Positions 1-8,463 of a DNA stretch of 64,000 nucleotides are shown in pieces. Below the pieces are notes generated by a model that saw nothing but the letters and a program-made list of their open reading frames with translations, did not search any database and was not told where the DNA came from. The position numbers and the translations under genes were made by a program. How positions within the stretch are numbered: the first letter of the stretch is position 1; each line of letters starts with the position of its first letter. The DNA comes from a virus: IMG/VR virus record IMGVR_UViG_3300008113_000031, positions 1 to 64,000 of that record. One strand, given 5' to 3'.

Positions 1-290
1 TGGGTCTGAACGTTCTCGTTTCACCATTTGTTAGCTTCACAGCAAAGACAAGTGGCAGCGCAGCTAAGTCAGACCTCTTCCTCATCGACCGTAACGAGGT
101 TGGCTCACTTTTGGTCAAGGACGATTTGTCCACCGATCAGTTTGATGATCCATCACGCGACATTCGTCAGATGAAGATGAAAGAGCGCTACGACATCGTA
201 ATGCTGGGTGACGGCGAAGGTATTACCGTCGCAAAGAACGTCAAGCTCAGCCGTAACTACGAAGTTGCAGTTACAAACGAACTAGCCTGA
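1..290 (+). CDS. major capsid protein, C-terminal part (5' truncated)
   Basis: An open frame enters from the left edge (codons begin at base 3) and stops with TGA at 288-290, giving about 95 residues. The visible part reads like the C-terminus of an HK97-fold capsid subunit: a segment with DDLSTDQFDDPSRDIRQMKM, then a KERYDIVMLGDGEG stretch, then a beta-rich end. The codons are C-ending and GC-richer (CGT, CGC, GAC, AAC) than most of the window, like the sheath and tube genes, which fits a very highly expressed product. A strong terminator follows directly. Identity rests on this context and general resemblance; another abundant head protein is possible. Confidence 0.6.
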   Translation, partial: GLNVLVSPFVSFTAKTSGSAAKSDLFLIDRNEVGSLLVKDDLSTDQFDDPSRDIRQMKMKERYDIVMLGDGEGITVAKNVKLSRNYEVAVTNELA

Positions 291-338
291 CCTTAGGGCG
301 GTATAGTTACGGTCACTTAAAGGTGACAGCCCGTAGGC

Positions 339-376
339 AGAGGGCGGTGGCGAAAGCTACCGCCCTCTGTTCTTTA
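339..376 (+). terminator. Rho-independent terminator after the capsid gene
   Basis: The 13-bp stem starts AGAGGGCGGT and ends ACCGCCCTCT (one G-T pair), is closed by a GAAA tetraloop (bases 339-368), and is followed by a T-rich run GTTCTTTAT. It separates the capsid gene from the fibre genes. Confidence 0.9.
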
Positions 377-388
377 TATGCCAAAACT

Positions 389-405
389 GTTACTATTTAA
401 TTAGA
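389..405 (+). promoter_or_regulatory. candidate phage promoter motif, copy 1
   Basis: GTTACTATTTAATTAGA lies just after the terminator and 20 bases before the GTG of the next gene. Very similar 17-base strings precede the connector gene (10867) and the sheath gene (14589), all in gaps that start transcription units. No clear -35 element is seen. Confidence 0.35.
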
Positions 406-424
406 ATTTCTGTAAGGAGAAGCT

Positions 425-1195
425 GTGGCTCTATATTTAATAGAAAGCGCCAGCGTAGATGCTGATGTCGTTGTAATTAAGTTCGGAAGAACTGTAAAAA
501 TTAGTTCTTTAATAAATGCAAATTTTACAGTCCAAACAACTCATGCTACACCAGTTGTTGTAGCTAGTCCTTTTACTGCAATAAATACAATAACTGATTT
601 TAATCAAATTTCAAGAACACTTAGGCTTTTTTGGGACGTAGTTTTAACTTCTGGTCAAGAATATGAAATAGTTGTCTCAAACATAAAAGACGCAGTGAAC
701 GAGACAATCCCTACTGAAAAAATTAAGTTTACAAAACTAGATGCTGCAACACCTTCCACAATAACTTCCTATTCAGAACCTGTATATGAAGAAGTACTGA
801 TAGAAGATAAGTCAGTAAGAACAGACGCTTTTTCTACCGTTCAAATACTTGCAAAGAATCCTAATTTTTATATTGTTTCAGTTGATCCTTTAAATGGAGA
901 TTTCTATTTAGAAAACTCATATAATAAAGGTAGGGTTACAATAGAATTTAGTGCACGACCTGCATCTAACTTTCTTAATACAAAATATTTTAAAGTCCAA
1001 AGAAAAAAAATACAGAGAACAGCTTCAAGGTGGGAATCTGTAGATGCAAATATATCTTTGCATTCGTGGAAGCCAGAAGTTTATGTTGATTTTCCATCAA
1101 ATGATGCAACACCAGTATATACAACTTCTAATAAAGAATATTTTGAAACAGGATATAAGTATAGAATTATATTATCTAAAGATATAGGTATATAA
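425..1195 (+). CDS. virion protein with Ig-like/beta-sandwich character, unknown role
   Basis: 256 aa, starting at GTG with a good ribosome site (AAGGAGA at 414-420). First gene of the unit after the capsid terminator. The sequence is beta-rich with no signal peptide or membrane segment. The first ~110 residues look like an Ig-type fold (alternating V/I/F strands ending in a Y-E-I-V-V-S-N-I strand). Three ATP tripeptides (HATP, AATP, DATP) resemble the unusual [AS]TP motifs of the protein at 49609-54214. I do not recognise a named family; a head decoration or fibre-attachment protein is the natural guess from position only. Confidence 0.6.
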   Translation: MALYLIESASVDADVVVIKFGRTVKISSLINANFTVQTTHATPVVVASPFTAINTITDFNQISRTLRLFWDVVLTSGQEYEIVVSNIKDAVNETIPTEKIKFTKLDAATPSTITSYSEPVYEEVLIEDKSVRTDAFSTVQILAKNPNFYIVSVDPLNGDFYLENSYNKGRVTIEFSARPASNFLNTKYFKVQRKKIQRTASRWESVDANISLHSWKPEVYVDFPSNDATPVYTTSNKEYFETGYKYRIILSKDIGI

Positions 1196-1198
1196 ATT

Positions 1199-1600
1199 AT
1201 GGCAAATTTTGTCTACGGTAAAGCTAAACAGGGTATATTAAATGGTTATTTTAATTTTGGATCAAATAATTTTAAAATAGCATTAGTAAAAAATACTTAT
1301 ACTCCTAGTCAAAACATAGATGAATTTGTTTCTGATATTACAAATGAAAAAATTGCATTTAGAACAGAAAACATTCCAAACTTAACAAACACTTTGGGTG
1401 TTGTTAGCTCTCAAGATTTTGTTTTTACGTTACCCGCAAATACAGCATTCAATGCTGCAGTAATTTATCAAGTTGGATCTTCTGATTCAAACTCAAGGCT
1501 TTTAAGTTATACCGATACAGCTACTGGTTTTCCATTTACTGGTTCCCAAAATTCAGTAATAGTATCTTTTGACTGGATAGCTTCTGTTTTAACATTATGA
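1199..1600 (+). CDS. small phage virion protein of the MANxVYxKxK type
   Basis: 133 aa. The N-terminus (ANFVYGKAKQGILNG, then a K-I-A-L-V-K-N strand) and the C-terminal strand with F-D-W resemble a small-protein family found beside tail-fibre genes of many tailed phages, with the layout V-Y-x-K-x-K, K-V-A-L-V, and a final W-D strand. No enzyme motif. It starts three bases after the preceding stop (TAA ATT ATG) with no obvious Shine-Dalgarno sequence, so translation is probably coupled. Likely a fibre or decoration component; exact role unknown. Confidence 0.6.
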   Translation: MANFVYGKAKQGILNGYFNFGSNNFKIALVKNTYTPSQNIDEFVSDITNEKIAFRTENIPNLTNTLGVVSSQDFVFTLPANTAFNAAVIYQVGSSDSNSRLLSYTDTATGFPFTGSQNSVIVSFDWIASVLTL

Positions 1601-1607
1601 GGTAAAA

Positions 1608-1946
1608 ATGGCAACACAATATCCAAATTCTTTAGACGTATTCACAAACCCAACAGCTACCGATACACTTAATTCAGGATCAGTACCACATCACCTACAG
1701 CACGCAAATATAAACGATGCAGTAGAAGCTATGCAGACAGTATTAGGGTTGAATCCTGCTGGCGCACATTTAACCATCAAAGATAGAATCATAGCAGCAG
1801 AGACTAGTATAACTAATCAGTCGGTATTAAATGGGCTAACGGATGTTACTATTACATCTGCTTCAGCTGGAAACGTATTAAGATATAACGGTTCTGAATG
1901 GGTTAATTACTCTGAGACAAACATCGTAGATGGAGGAAACTTTTAA
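1608..1946 (+). CDS. small tail-fibre-associated protein
   Basis: 112 aa, ATG preceded by GAGGT. The N-terminal half (PNSLDVFTNPTATDTLNS, then a helix ending A-V-E-A-M-Q-T-V-L-G) is a recurrent module at the start of phage fibre proteins. The C-terminus (L-R-Y-N-G-S-E-W-V) is a typical fibre beta-hairpin seen in cyanophage-like tail proteins. It lies immediately upstream of a full fibre gene, with GGAGG of the next gene inside its 3' end. Probably an adaptor or trimerising fibre segment. Confidence 0.6.
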   Translation: MATQYPNSLDVFTNPTATDTLNSGSVPHHLQHANINDAVEAMQTVLGLNPAGAHLTIKDRIIAAETSITNQSVLNGLTDVTITSASAGNVLRYNGSEWVNYSETNIVDGGNF

Positions 1947-1948
1947 AA

Positions 1949-2839
1949 ATGGCAAATACAATTAGAATTAAAAGAAGAGCTGGAACAGGTGCTGCCGGTG
2001 CCCCATCTTCGTTAAAGAACGCAGAGTTAGCATACAATGAAGCTGATGATATTCTTTACTATGGTAAAGGTTCAGATGGTAGTGGTGATGCAACATCTAT
2101 ACCTGCAATCGCCGGCGCAGGAGCATATTTAACCCTAGGTACTACTCAAACTGTAACTGGTAACAAAACATTTTCTGGAACAGTATCAGTTGCAACACCT
2201 TCTTCGAATGCGCATGCCGCTACAAAGCTTTATGTAGACACAGCGGTTTCTGGAGTAACTCCAAGTGGAACCTCAAATCAAATTACGGTAACAAGTGGTG
2301 TAATAGCTTTGGCTAGTAGTGTCACAACTCCTGGAGACTTGACTGTCACAGGAAACTTAACAGTTAATGGCACCACTACAACGGTTAACTCTACAACTGT
2401 TTCTATTGATGATAAGAATATAGAACTAGCAAGTACAGCATCCCCAAGTGATGCTGGCGCAGACGGTGCTGGAATAACGGTTAAAGGAACAACAGATAAA
2501 ACATTCAATTGGGTTGATGCAACTGACGCATGGACTTCATCAGAGCATTTAAATCTTTTAACCGGAAAAGCCTTTTACATAAATGGAACATCTGTCTTAA
2601 ACTCTACAACACTTGGTTCCAATATAACAAGCTCTAGCCTTACTTCAGTAGGGACAATTTCAACAGGAACATGGCAGGGTACAGCTATAGGCCTTGCGTA
2701 CGGAGGCACTGGAGCTACAACGGCATCAGGAGCTAGAACGGCACTAGAGCTTGGATCAATTGCTACACAAAACGCTAATAACGTTAATATAACAGGTGGT
2801 ACAATAGACGGTATATCTATTGATGGCGGAACTTTCTAA
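1949..2839 (+). CDS. tail fibre protein with Mtd-like N-terminal domain
   Basis: 296 aa. Residues 1-45 (IRIKRR.GTG...P.SLKNAELAYNEADDILYYGKG) match the N-terminal domain of major-tropism-determinant-type phage fibres. The middle carries the fibre motif GNLTVNGTTTTVNSTTVSID followed by DDKNIELA, common in cyanophage-type fibres. The C-terminus has GGTGATTASGARTAL and a short G-G-T-I-D-G-I-S-I-D-G-G-T-F end. Low complexity, rich in T/S/G. GGAGG at 1931-1935 inside the upstream gene may serve as its ribosome site. It probably binds host receptors or forms a fibre shaft; no chaperone domain is visible. Confidence 0.75.
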   Translation: MANTIRIKRRAGTGAAGAPSSLKNAELAYNEADDILYYGKGSDGSGDATSIPAIAGAGAYLTLGTTQTVTGNKTFSGTVSVATPSSNAHAATKLYVDTAVSGVTPSGTSNQITVTSGVIALASSVTTPGDLTVTGNLTVNGTTTTVNSTTVSIDDKNIELASTASPSDAGADGAGITVKGTTDKTFNWVDATDAWTSSEHLNLLTGKAFYINGTSVLNSTTLGSNITSSSLTSVGTISTGTWQGTAIGLAYGGTGATTASGARTALELGSIATQNANNVNITGGTIDGISIDGGTF

Positions 2840-2862
2840 AACAATAAATTTACGGGGCTTAA

Positions 2863-3087
2863 ATGGCTAATACTATTAAGATTAAAAGAAGTGGTACAGC
2901 CACTCAAGTTCCTGCAGCTTTGGAATATGGCGAATTAGCAATAAACTACGCTGATGGTAAATTGTTTTATAAGAATAGTTCTGATCAAATAGTAGAACTT
3001 TCTTCCGGTTCTGGTTCAGTTTCAACTACTGGTATCTCAGAAGATATAAGAGACGTAAAAATAATGCTTTATATGGAGGTCATTTAA
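2863..3087 (+). CDS. short Mtd-N-like fibre protein
   Basis: 74 aa. Residues 1-40 (NTIKIKRSGTATQVPAALEYGELAINYADGKLFYKNS) repeat the N-terminal module of the gene just upstream, without a shaft or tip. It ends with a charged helix and a hydrophobic MLYMEVI tail. The GGAGGT inside its last codons (about 3075) serves the next gene. Probably a duplicated and shortened fibre head domain acting as attachment adaptor. Confidence 0.6.
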   Translation: MANTIKIKRSGTATQVPAALEYGELAINYADGKLFYKNSSDQIVELSSGSGSVSTTGISEDIRDVKIMLYMEVI

Positions 3088-3088
3088 A

Positions 3089-3442
3089 ATGGCAATTAAT
3101 CAAAAACGCTTGGCTGGCCCAGCACAGCTTGGTACAACAAGCGTCGCTTATTATACTGTACCAGCTGCAACAACTACAATTGTTAAACAAGTTGTAATAA
3201 CTAATACAACTGCATCAGCAAAAACTGTTACAGTTCGCCTAGTTCCCTCTGGAGCTAGCGAAGGAGCTACTCCTAATTCGCTAGATATTATTAGCGCAAT
3301 GACATTATCGGCAAATGAAACAATGGCCTTTAATTGCTCAATGGTTATGGTCTATACTGGTGGAGCTGGCGATCAACTAAAGGCACTAGCTAGTGCAAGT
3401 GGATCTGTTAATATTTCTGTATTTGGAATAGAAGAGGCCTAA
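3089..3442 (+). CDS. small beta-sandwich virion protein
   Basis: 117 aa. The pattern A-x-L-G-T-T-S-V-A-Y-Y-T-V-P-A..T.T-I-V-K-Q-V-V-I-T-N-T..A.T-V-T-V-R-L-V-P is a known small phage protein type with a jelly-roll-like fold, often encoded among fibre or collar genes. Good ribosome site GGAGGT overlapping the previous stop. No enzyme motif, signal peptide or membrane segment. Likely fibre or decoration protein. Confidence 0.55.
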   Translation: MAINQKRLAGPAQLGTTSVAYYTVPAATTTIVKQVVITNTTASAKTVTVRLVPSGASEGATPNSLDIISAMTLSANETMAFNCSMVMVYTGGAGDQLKALASASGSVNISVFGIEEA

Positions 3443-3447
3443 TAACT

Positions 3448-4159
3448 ATGGCAGGAATGGTTAGGTATGGAGCGCCTAGCGCAATGGCATCTTTTATAGA
3501 TGCCCCTGATCCAATATTTGGAACGGGAACAGATGGAGATGCTACCTTAGATGGTAGCTCAACCGTTCTTGGAATGACTCCTTCTTCTAGTGTTTATTCA
3601 ATGACATCTGATCTATATTTTAATAATCTTACAATAAATGAAGGTGTTAGACTTGCTCCCAATGGATATAGAATATTTGTTAAAAATATTTTAACTTTAA
3701 ATAATAACTCTATTATAGGTTTTACAACTGGTTATTCAACAGCTGGTTCTATAGCACAGCGGAGGAGCTGCTTCAACAGCCGTAACCCATAGTCTTGGCG
3801 GCTCTGCAACTGGTTTTTCTGCCACCGCTCCAGTCGCTGCATTAGGTGGTTCAAAATACTATCAAATTCCTCATCAAGCTATAAGGGGATGGGCAGTAAG
3901 TGCATCTAGTACCACTCCAACTTTTTTAAGAGGCGGTGCAGGCGGAGCAGGGCAAGCTGGTGGTGGTGTTATAATTCTATCTGCAAGATATTTAACTGGT
4001 CCAAGTTCTGGCACTGCTTATATTCAGGCTCCAGGAACAGCACCAGCTGGCGGAGGGGTTATTCTAATAGTTTCATCTCATTCAGCCCTGCCAGTTTCTA
4101 TATCAACAAATGTTACTGGGCAAAACGCCGGAACAGTAAATTATATGCAGTTGGTCTAA
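3448..4159 (+). CDS. glycine-rich fibre protein, made through a +1 frameshift at CGG-A (3760)
   Basis: The first 104 codons run in one frame to an in-frame CGG at 3760-3762, then reach TAG at 3790. Skipping one base continues the protein (GGAAST..., several G-G-A/G-G-G-V-I-I segments, last residues MQLV) to TAA at 4157-4159, 236 aa in all. Residues 1-95 are paralogous to the next gene: MAG start, Y/L-G-T-DG head, SDLYFNNLTI versus SDMYYNDLEV, then N-G-Y-R-I-F-V-K-N-I-L-T-L-N. The Gly-rich half with V-I-I-L-S and V-I-L-I-V-S strands is like phage Gly-rich receptor-binding fibres. Without the shift all of the Gly-rich half is lost. The join occurs inside matching low-complexity sequence, so both halves clearly belong together. 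Confidence 0.75.
3760..3763 (+). other. +1 frameshift site 1 (CAG CGG A to GGA GGA)
   Basis: The zero-frame codon is CGG after CAG; dropping the C gives GGA GGA GCT GCT in the frame that stays open to 4159. The zero-frame stop is at 3790-3792. Confidence 0.8.
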
Positions 4160-4161
4160 TT

Positions 4162-5715
4162 ATGGCTGGTATAGAGAGAGTAGGTCAGCAAAGAGTTCAA
4201 AGAGCTGGCAATGATTCTATATATGGATCCGGACTAGATGGTAGCGGATATGTTAACTCTGCAATTACACTTACTAGCGATATGTATTATAATGACTTAG
4301 AGGTTACCTCTAGTGGAATTATATATACTAACGGTTTTAAAATATTTGTTAAAGGAACATTAACTCTCAATGGATATATTGGAGTTGGTTCAGTTTCTTC
4401 CGGAACAGTTGCAGAGTCTGGTTCAAATATTTCAGACGGGACAATTGCTGGACAAGCAAGTTCAACTATTTCTTACAGATTAGGTGGACAAGGTGGCGGT
4501 GGCTCTAATCCAAATGTGTCAACTCTACCTAGTTATTTATATAAAAATTTAAACAACCTTTTAGGTGGAAGTTATATTGATCCAGCAAACACTGGCGGAG
4601 TAAAGGTTACTGGAGGCTCTGCTGGAACAACTGGAACGACAGGCACAACTACTCCCGCCCCAGCTACATGGCCAAATAAAGCAGGTAAAGCAGGTTCTAA
4701 CGGCGGATATGCACCAAGTGCTACTACAGTAAATGCTCCTGGTGGTAAAGGTAATCCTGCAGCTGACGGTGGTGCAAACTCTGGTCCAGCACCTGGTGGC
4801 GCTGGTGGTTCTGGTGGTGTAGGAGGAGCAGTTGTGGCAGTTTTTGCAAAAACAATTGTTGGATCGGGTAAACTTTTTTCATTAGGAAGATCAGGAGCAG
4901 CAGGCTCAGTTGGAACAACAATTCCAGCTGGAACACCAGGTGCAAACGGAGCAGCTGCCCCAAATAGGACCGACCATCACCACGTTGCGCCTGGCCACAG
5001 TCATGCCCCGCATACAAGAAATCATGATCATCACAACCATACAACAAAACATTCTGACCGTCATGGGCATAAAGTCGCTCCACATGGTGACTTTAAGGGA
5101 CATCACTATGAAGGTCCTCACTGGCACCATGGTGGCCACTATCACCACCCACATAATGACGGCCCTCATGGCGGAATACATCACTGGGATGGGCACTATT
5201 GGCACGCTTGGAAACCTCATGAATCCTTGGGTCACTGGACTCATTATCCTCCACATGGCCACCAAAAGCCAAATGGACATCATAACTGGTACGAGCCATC
5301 TGGAAATGCTCATCATCATGAAAGAATTTATCACGGCCATGCTGGCGGTCATGATGGTCACACTCATGCAGGATTTTCAGAGCCAGGCCACACGCACACT
5401 CATGCTGGTTCTCATACCACCAGTTCTCCTAGGTATCATCATCATAATCATTCCGTCTCACACCCAAACCCAGATGCGTCAGCGCATTATGCAGGTGGTG
5501 CAGGAGGCGTAAATGATGCCTCTCATGGAGTTGGAGCTCCAGCTATTACTGGGGGAACAGGAAAAAAAGGTGGAGCTGGTGGTGGTGGAGCTATTGTTAT
5601 AGTTTGTGATACTATTAGTAATTCAATAGCATTTGATACTAGAGCTGGTTTAACAGCAGATGCAGATAACTTTGCTGCATCTTCTGGTTCTTCGTATATA
5701 ATATACAATATCTAA
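4162..5715 (+). CDS. glycine-rich fibre protein with long histidine-rich insertion
   Basis: 517 aa. The N-terminal ~90 residues are paralogous to the preceding gene. Residues ~100-265 are Gly/Ala/Pro-rich (GGQGGGGSN, GGAGGSGGVGGAVVAVF) like Gly-rich phage adhesins. Residues ~270-442 are extraordinarily His-rich with HxH, HH and GHxH groups mixed with Trp, Tyr, Gly and Pro. The end returns to G-G-A-G-G-G-G-A-I-V-I-V and a strand ending Y-I-I-Y-N-I. HxH clusters in T4-type fibres bind iron along the trimer axis, so metal-stabilised needle or pH-sensitive binding are reasonable ideas. Both CAT and CAC codons are used, so the segment is not a recent codon-repeat expansion. Starts two bases after the previous stop, without a clear ribosome site. 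Confidence 0.75.
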   Translation: MAGIERVGQQRVQRAGNDSIYGSGLDGSGYVNSAITLTSDMYYNDLEVTSSGIIYTNGFKIFVKGTLTLNGYIGVGSVSSGTVAESGSNISDGTIAGQASSTISYRLGGQGGGGSNPNVSTLPSYLYKNLNNLLGGSYIDPANTGGVKVTGGSAGTTGTTGTTTPAPATWPNKAGKAGSNGGYAPSATTVNAPGGKGNPAADGGANSGPAPGGAGGSGGVGGAVVAVFAKTIVGSGKLFSLGRSGAAGSVGTTIPAGTPGANGAAAPNRTDHHHVAPGHSHAPHTRNHDHHNHTTKHSDRHGHKVAPHGDFKGHHYEGPHWHHGGHYHHPHNDGPHGGIHHWDGHYWHAWKPHESLGHWTHYPPHGHQKPNGHHNWYEPSGNAHHHERIYHGHAGGHDGHTHAGFSEPGHTHTHAGSHTTSSPRYHHHNHSVSHPNPDASAHYAGGAGGVNDASHGVGAPAITGGTGKKGGAGGGGAIVIVCDTISNSIAFDTRAGLTADADNFAASSGSSYIIYNI

Positions 5716-5729
5716 AAAGGAGAAATAAC

Positions 5730-5957
5730 GTGGATTTTGAATTAACCGCACAACAAAAGATAGATACATTAACAGCAACTAAAAAAAATATTAAAACTGA
5801 AATATATAATATTTTAATTAGAGTTGGTATTGATCCAGACACTTTTGATGAAACTGATTTATCAGGCTTTGACCCCGTAATGGTTGGAGAAAAAGAAAGA
5901 GTTCAGTCTCTTATCAATGGACTAACAATGATTGAGGCCAAGTTAGCTGCTCTGTAA
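5730..5957 (+). CDS. small coiled protein, paralogue of 9260-9508
   Basis: 75 aa, GTG start with AAAAAGGAGA seven bases upstream. Two predicted amphipathic helices flank a loop with G-I-D-P-D-T-F-D. The protein at 9260-9508 has the same design (K-I-D-T-L-T... against K-I-E-A-L-Q; GIDPDTFD against GFDPDEFD; ending M-I-E-A-K-L-A-A-L against I-V-E-S-K-I-G-A-I). Function unknown; its TAA overlaps the next ATG. The two copies bracket the oxygenase/halogenase genes. Confidence 0.6.
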   Translation: MDFELTAQQKIDTLTATKKNIKTEIYNILIRVGIDPDTFDETDLSGFDPVMVGEKERVQSLINGLTMIEAKLAAL

Positions 5958-6355
5958 TGAAAAGATTTGTTTGCGTTCCGCAATCGTTAGTATATGATGG
6001 GATGCCAGAAGAAGTTAAAAAGTTATCTGAAGAATCTCAACTTCCAATAAGTGTCTCTGAAGAGTATAGCGATATATTTATAGGATCTTTTCCTGAAACT
6101 TTTTCTATAGAGTCACCTGATTCTATACAAAGCGGTTATATATATTGGTTAGATATCACTGATGAATATAATGCTTTTTCAAAAAATGTATTCATTATTT
6201 GTAAGAGTTTGAGTAATGAATATAAATTTTCTCCAACATTAAGAGAAAAACATATATTAAGATTTCGTTTTAGAATACCTGAAAAAAATAGATATAACTA
6301 TGAAATCTGGAATGATGATACCATGTTATATGAAGGTGAATTTGAGGTTATATGA
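5957..6355 (+). CDS. hypothetical protein in accessory cassette
   Basis: 132 aa, starting in the TAATG overlap with the previous gene and sharing ATGA with the next. Mixed alpha/beta and acidic with many aromatic residues; no signal peptide, no membrane segment, no motif I can name. The operon position directly before the 2OG oxygenase suggests cofunction with it, but the sequence does not show how. Confidence 0.5.
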   Translation: MKRFVCVPQSLVYDGMPEEVKKLSEESQLPISVSEEYSDIFIGSFPETFSIESPDSIQSGYIYWLDITDEYNAFSKNVFIICKSLSNEYKFSPTLREKHILRFRFRIPEKNRYNYEIWNDDTMLYEGEFEVI

Positions 6356-6933
6356 AAGTAGAAAGTCCAGTAAAATGTATCTCAATCTATAGAGATGTTT
6401 TTTCAAAAGATCATGCGGAACATTTCATAAAAAATTTAGAAAAAGAAACTACTTCTGATTGGTCTGAATTGCATTGGGGTTCGTCTAAAATTGGAAACGG
6501 TGTTTCTTCTAAATATAGAACATCTTTAAGTTGCTCATTAATACCATTGATGAGACCATATCCAGAAACCGAATTATCTAAGTATTTTTGGCAAAATATT
6601 TGTTCTCCAATAGAAAAAGTTACAGAAGATTATAGGACTGAATATTTCATCCCTTCTGGAATGCACGCTGCATATCAATTGTTAAAATATTATCCAGAAT
6701 CAGAATATCATGCACATGTAGACCATGCTCCTGATAATAGAAGAGTTTTCAGCATGGTGTCTTGCATCCTTGCTCCAGAAGATGGTGGTGATTTAGAGTT
6801 TCCATTTTTTGATTTATCTATCCCTATGGAGACTGGATCAGTTATATTGTTTCCTTCTAACTTTCCTTACTTGCATATAGCTCATTCTGTTAATTCTGGA
6901 ATTAAGTACAGTTTAGTAACCTGGTATGAATAA
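6352..6933 (+). CDS. 2-oxoglutarate/Fe(II)-dependent oxygenase (prolyl-4-hydroxylase-like)
   Basis: 193 aa. The iron ligands are visible: H122-V-D124 in the YHAHVDHAP segment and a distal His near 175-178 (FPYLHIAHSV), followed by a basic residue ~185 in GIKYSLVTWY that would hold 2-oxoglutarate. The double-stranded beta-helix core strands (RRVFSMVSCIL, GDLEFPFF, GSVILFPS) are in the expected order and the length is normal. Expected to hydroxylate a substrate using O2 and 2-oxoglutarate; the substrate is unknown. Such enzymes are common in large aquatic myoviruses beside fibre genes, where they may modify virion or host proteins. Coupled by ATGA to the gene before it. Confidence 0.8.
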   Translation: MKVESPVKCISIYRDVFSKDHAEHFIKNLEKETTSDWSELHWGSSKIGNGVSSKYRTSLSCSLIPLMRPYPETELSKYFWQNICSPIEKVTEDYRTEYFIPSGMHAAYQLLKYYPESEYHAHVDHAPDNRRVFSMVSCILAPEDGGDLEFPFFDLSIPMETGSVILFPSNFPYLHIAHSVNSGIKYSLVTWYE

Positions 6934-6942
6934 TGGTATAAT
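6934..6942 (+). promoter_or_regulatory. extended -10 promoter-like element before the halogenase
   Basis: TGGTATAAT is a perfect extended -10 (TGnTATAAT) seven bases before the ATG at 6949. No good -35 is seen. If active, the mRNA would be nearly leaderless; the halogenase also lacks a Shine-Dalgarno sequence. AT-rich chance occurrence is possible. Confidence 0.35.
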
Positions 6943-6948
6943 ATATAT

Positions 6949-8463
6949 ATGGATGATAATTTAAATAAATTTAAACCAAAAACCTTTGGAATAATTGGAT
7001 CTGGAACAGCCGGCTTGATAACCGCTCTTCTTCTAAGAAGGGCATTCCCTGCATGCAGTATTACTGTAGTTTCTTCTTCTGAAGTTGGGATTATTGGAGT
7101 TGGAGAAGGTTCAACCGAACATTGGCGTCAGTTCATGGAAGTATGTAATGTTCCTTTACATGAGATGTTGATGGAAACTGCAGCAACCCATAAATATGGG
7201 ATTAGGTATGAGAACTGGACAAATCATACTCCAGACTATTTCCATAGTGTTTCAGGAGTAGATGACATATATTGCTTTGGTCTATTTGGGGCATATATGG
7301 GGATTATGGAAACTGGAAAAACATTAACATCTCAAACATCATCAATTGGTTTAGTAAGAGATAAGATTAGAAGAGAAAACTTACATAATAATACAAATCA
7401 ATATCACTTTGATACTTTTAAACTAAATGAATATTTTATTTCTTTAGCATTTAATAGGAATGTTAGATTTGTTGATGGTTTTGTTGAAAAAGTTCAAAAG
7501 AACGAAGATGGAACCATAAAGTGCGTCCAAACAAAACAGGGTGACGAAATAGAAGCAGACTTTTGGTTTGACGCATCTGGCTTTAAGAGAGTTCTTCTAA
7601 AAGAAGTTGGCAATGTAAATTGGCAATCTTTTAATGATTATTTATTATGCAACACTGCTATTCCATTTCCTACAGAATCTGATCCAAGTGGAAAGATCCA
7701 TGGATATACAAGAGCAAAAGCAGCCTCTTCTGGTTGGATGTGGGAAATACCCACACAGGAAAGAAGAGGAAATGGATACGTTTTTTGTGATAAGTTTATA
7801 TCTATTGAGGAAGCAATAGAAGAAGCAGAAAAGATAAGTGGATATAAACTCCCTAAAGATCCTAGGGTAATCAGTTTTGATGCTGGGTACGTAAAAGAGC
7901 CATGGCAAAAAAATGTTATTGCAGTTGGATTGGCTTCTTCTTTTGTTGAGCCCCTAGAAGCTACTAGTATTGGTTCTACGATTCAGCAAATTCGTCAGGC
8001 GATACCATATATAGCTTCTTATAAATCAAGTCATAAGTTTTCGCAAAAGCATTTTAATGAATCTTTTGAAAAAGTTATGAGAAATATACTAACTATGATT
8101 AGATTACATTATTATAGCGATAGAAGAGATAGTAAATTTTGGCAAGAAATGGCACACATGCCAGTGAACAAGGAACTTCAGGATATTATTGATTTATGGT
8201 CAGAAAGACCTCCGTCAAGAAATGATTTTGACCACTCTAATGGAGAGATGTTTTTAGCTGCTCATATGACACATGTGGGTCAAGGTCAAGGTATCATAAA
8301 TATAGAAGCTTGCACAGATGCTATAAATCATTTTGGAATTAGAGCAGAAGTAGAAAAGCAATTAGATGAGTTTCATAGGGGTAGAAGTAACCATGAACTT
8401 GTCGATCATGCTGAGTCATTAAGAGAATTGTATAACTTAGACCAAGAATGGAATAATCAGTGA
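6949..8463 (+). CDS. flavin-dependent tryptophan-halogenase-like protein
   Basis: 504 aa. The FAD-binding GSGTAGL lies at residues ~15-21 and the GVGEGST segment at ~50. The lysine in ATHKYGIRYENW (about K82) matches the catalytic lysine that carries the chloramine. GWMWEIP at ~262-268 is the diagnostic halogenase WxWxIP motif. VGLASSFVEPLEATSIGS (~325) contains the active-site glutamate region. Length fits the family. It needs reduced FAD from a partner reductase, none of which is visible here. Related halogenases are known from cyanophages (VirX1 type). Halide and organic substrate cannot be predicted. Its stop overlaps the next GTG. Confidence 0.85.
   Translation: MDDNLNKFKPKTFGIIGSGTAGLITALLLRRAFPACSITVVSSSEVGIIGVGEGSTEHWRQFMEVCNVPLHEMLMETAATHKYGIRYENWTNHTPDYFHSVSGVDDIYCFGLFGAYMGIMETGKTLTSQTSSIGLVRDKIRRENLHNNTNQYHFDTFKLNEYFISLAFNRNVRFVDGFVEKVQKNEDGTIKCVQTKQGDEIEADFWFDASGFKRVLLKEVGNVNWQSFNDYLLCNTAIPFPTESDPSGKIHGYTRAKAASSGWMWEIPTQERRGNGYVFCDKFISIEEAIEEAEKISGYKLPKDPRVISFDAGYVKEPWQKNVIAVGLASSFVEPLEATSIGSTIQQIRQAIPYIASYKSSHKFSQKHFNESFEKVMRNILTMIRLHYYSDRRDSKFWQEMAHMPVNKELQDIIDLWSERPPSRNDFDHSNGEMFLAAHMTHVGQGQGIINIEACTDAINHFGIRAEVEKQLDEFHRGRSNHELVDHAESLRELYNLDQEWNNQ

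Noticed and set aside
4724-5367. Long open frames on the opposite strand and in another + frame across the histidine-rich segment
   Set aside because: They mirror the biased CAT/CAC composition of the fibre gene; no ribosome site and implausible protein composition.
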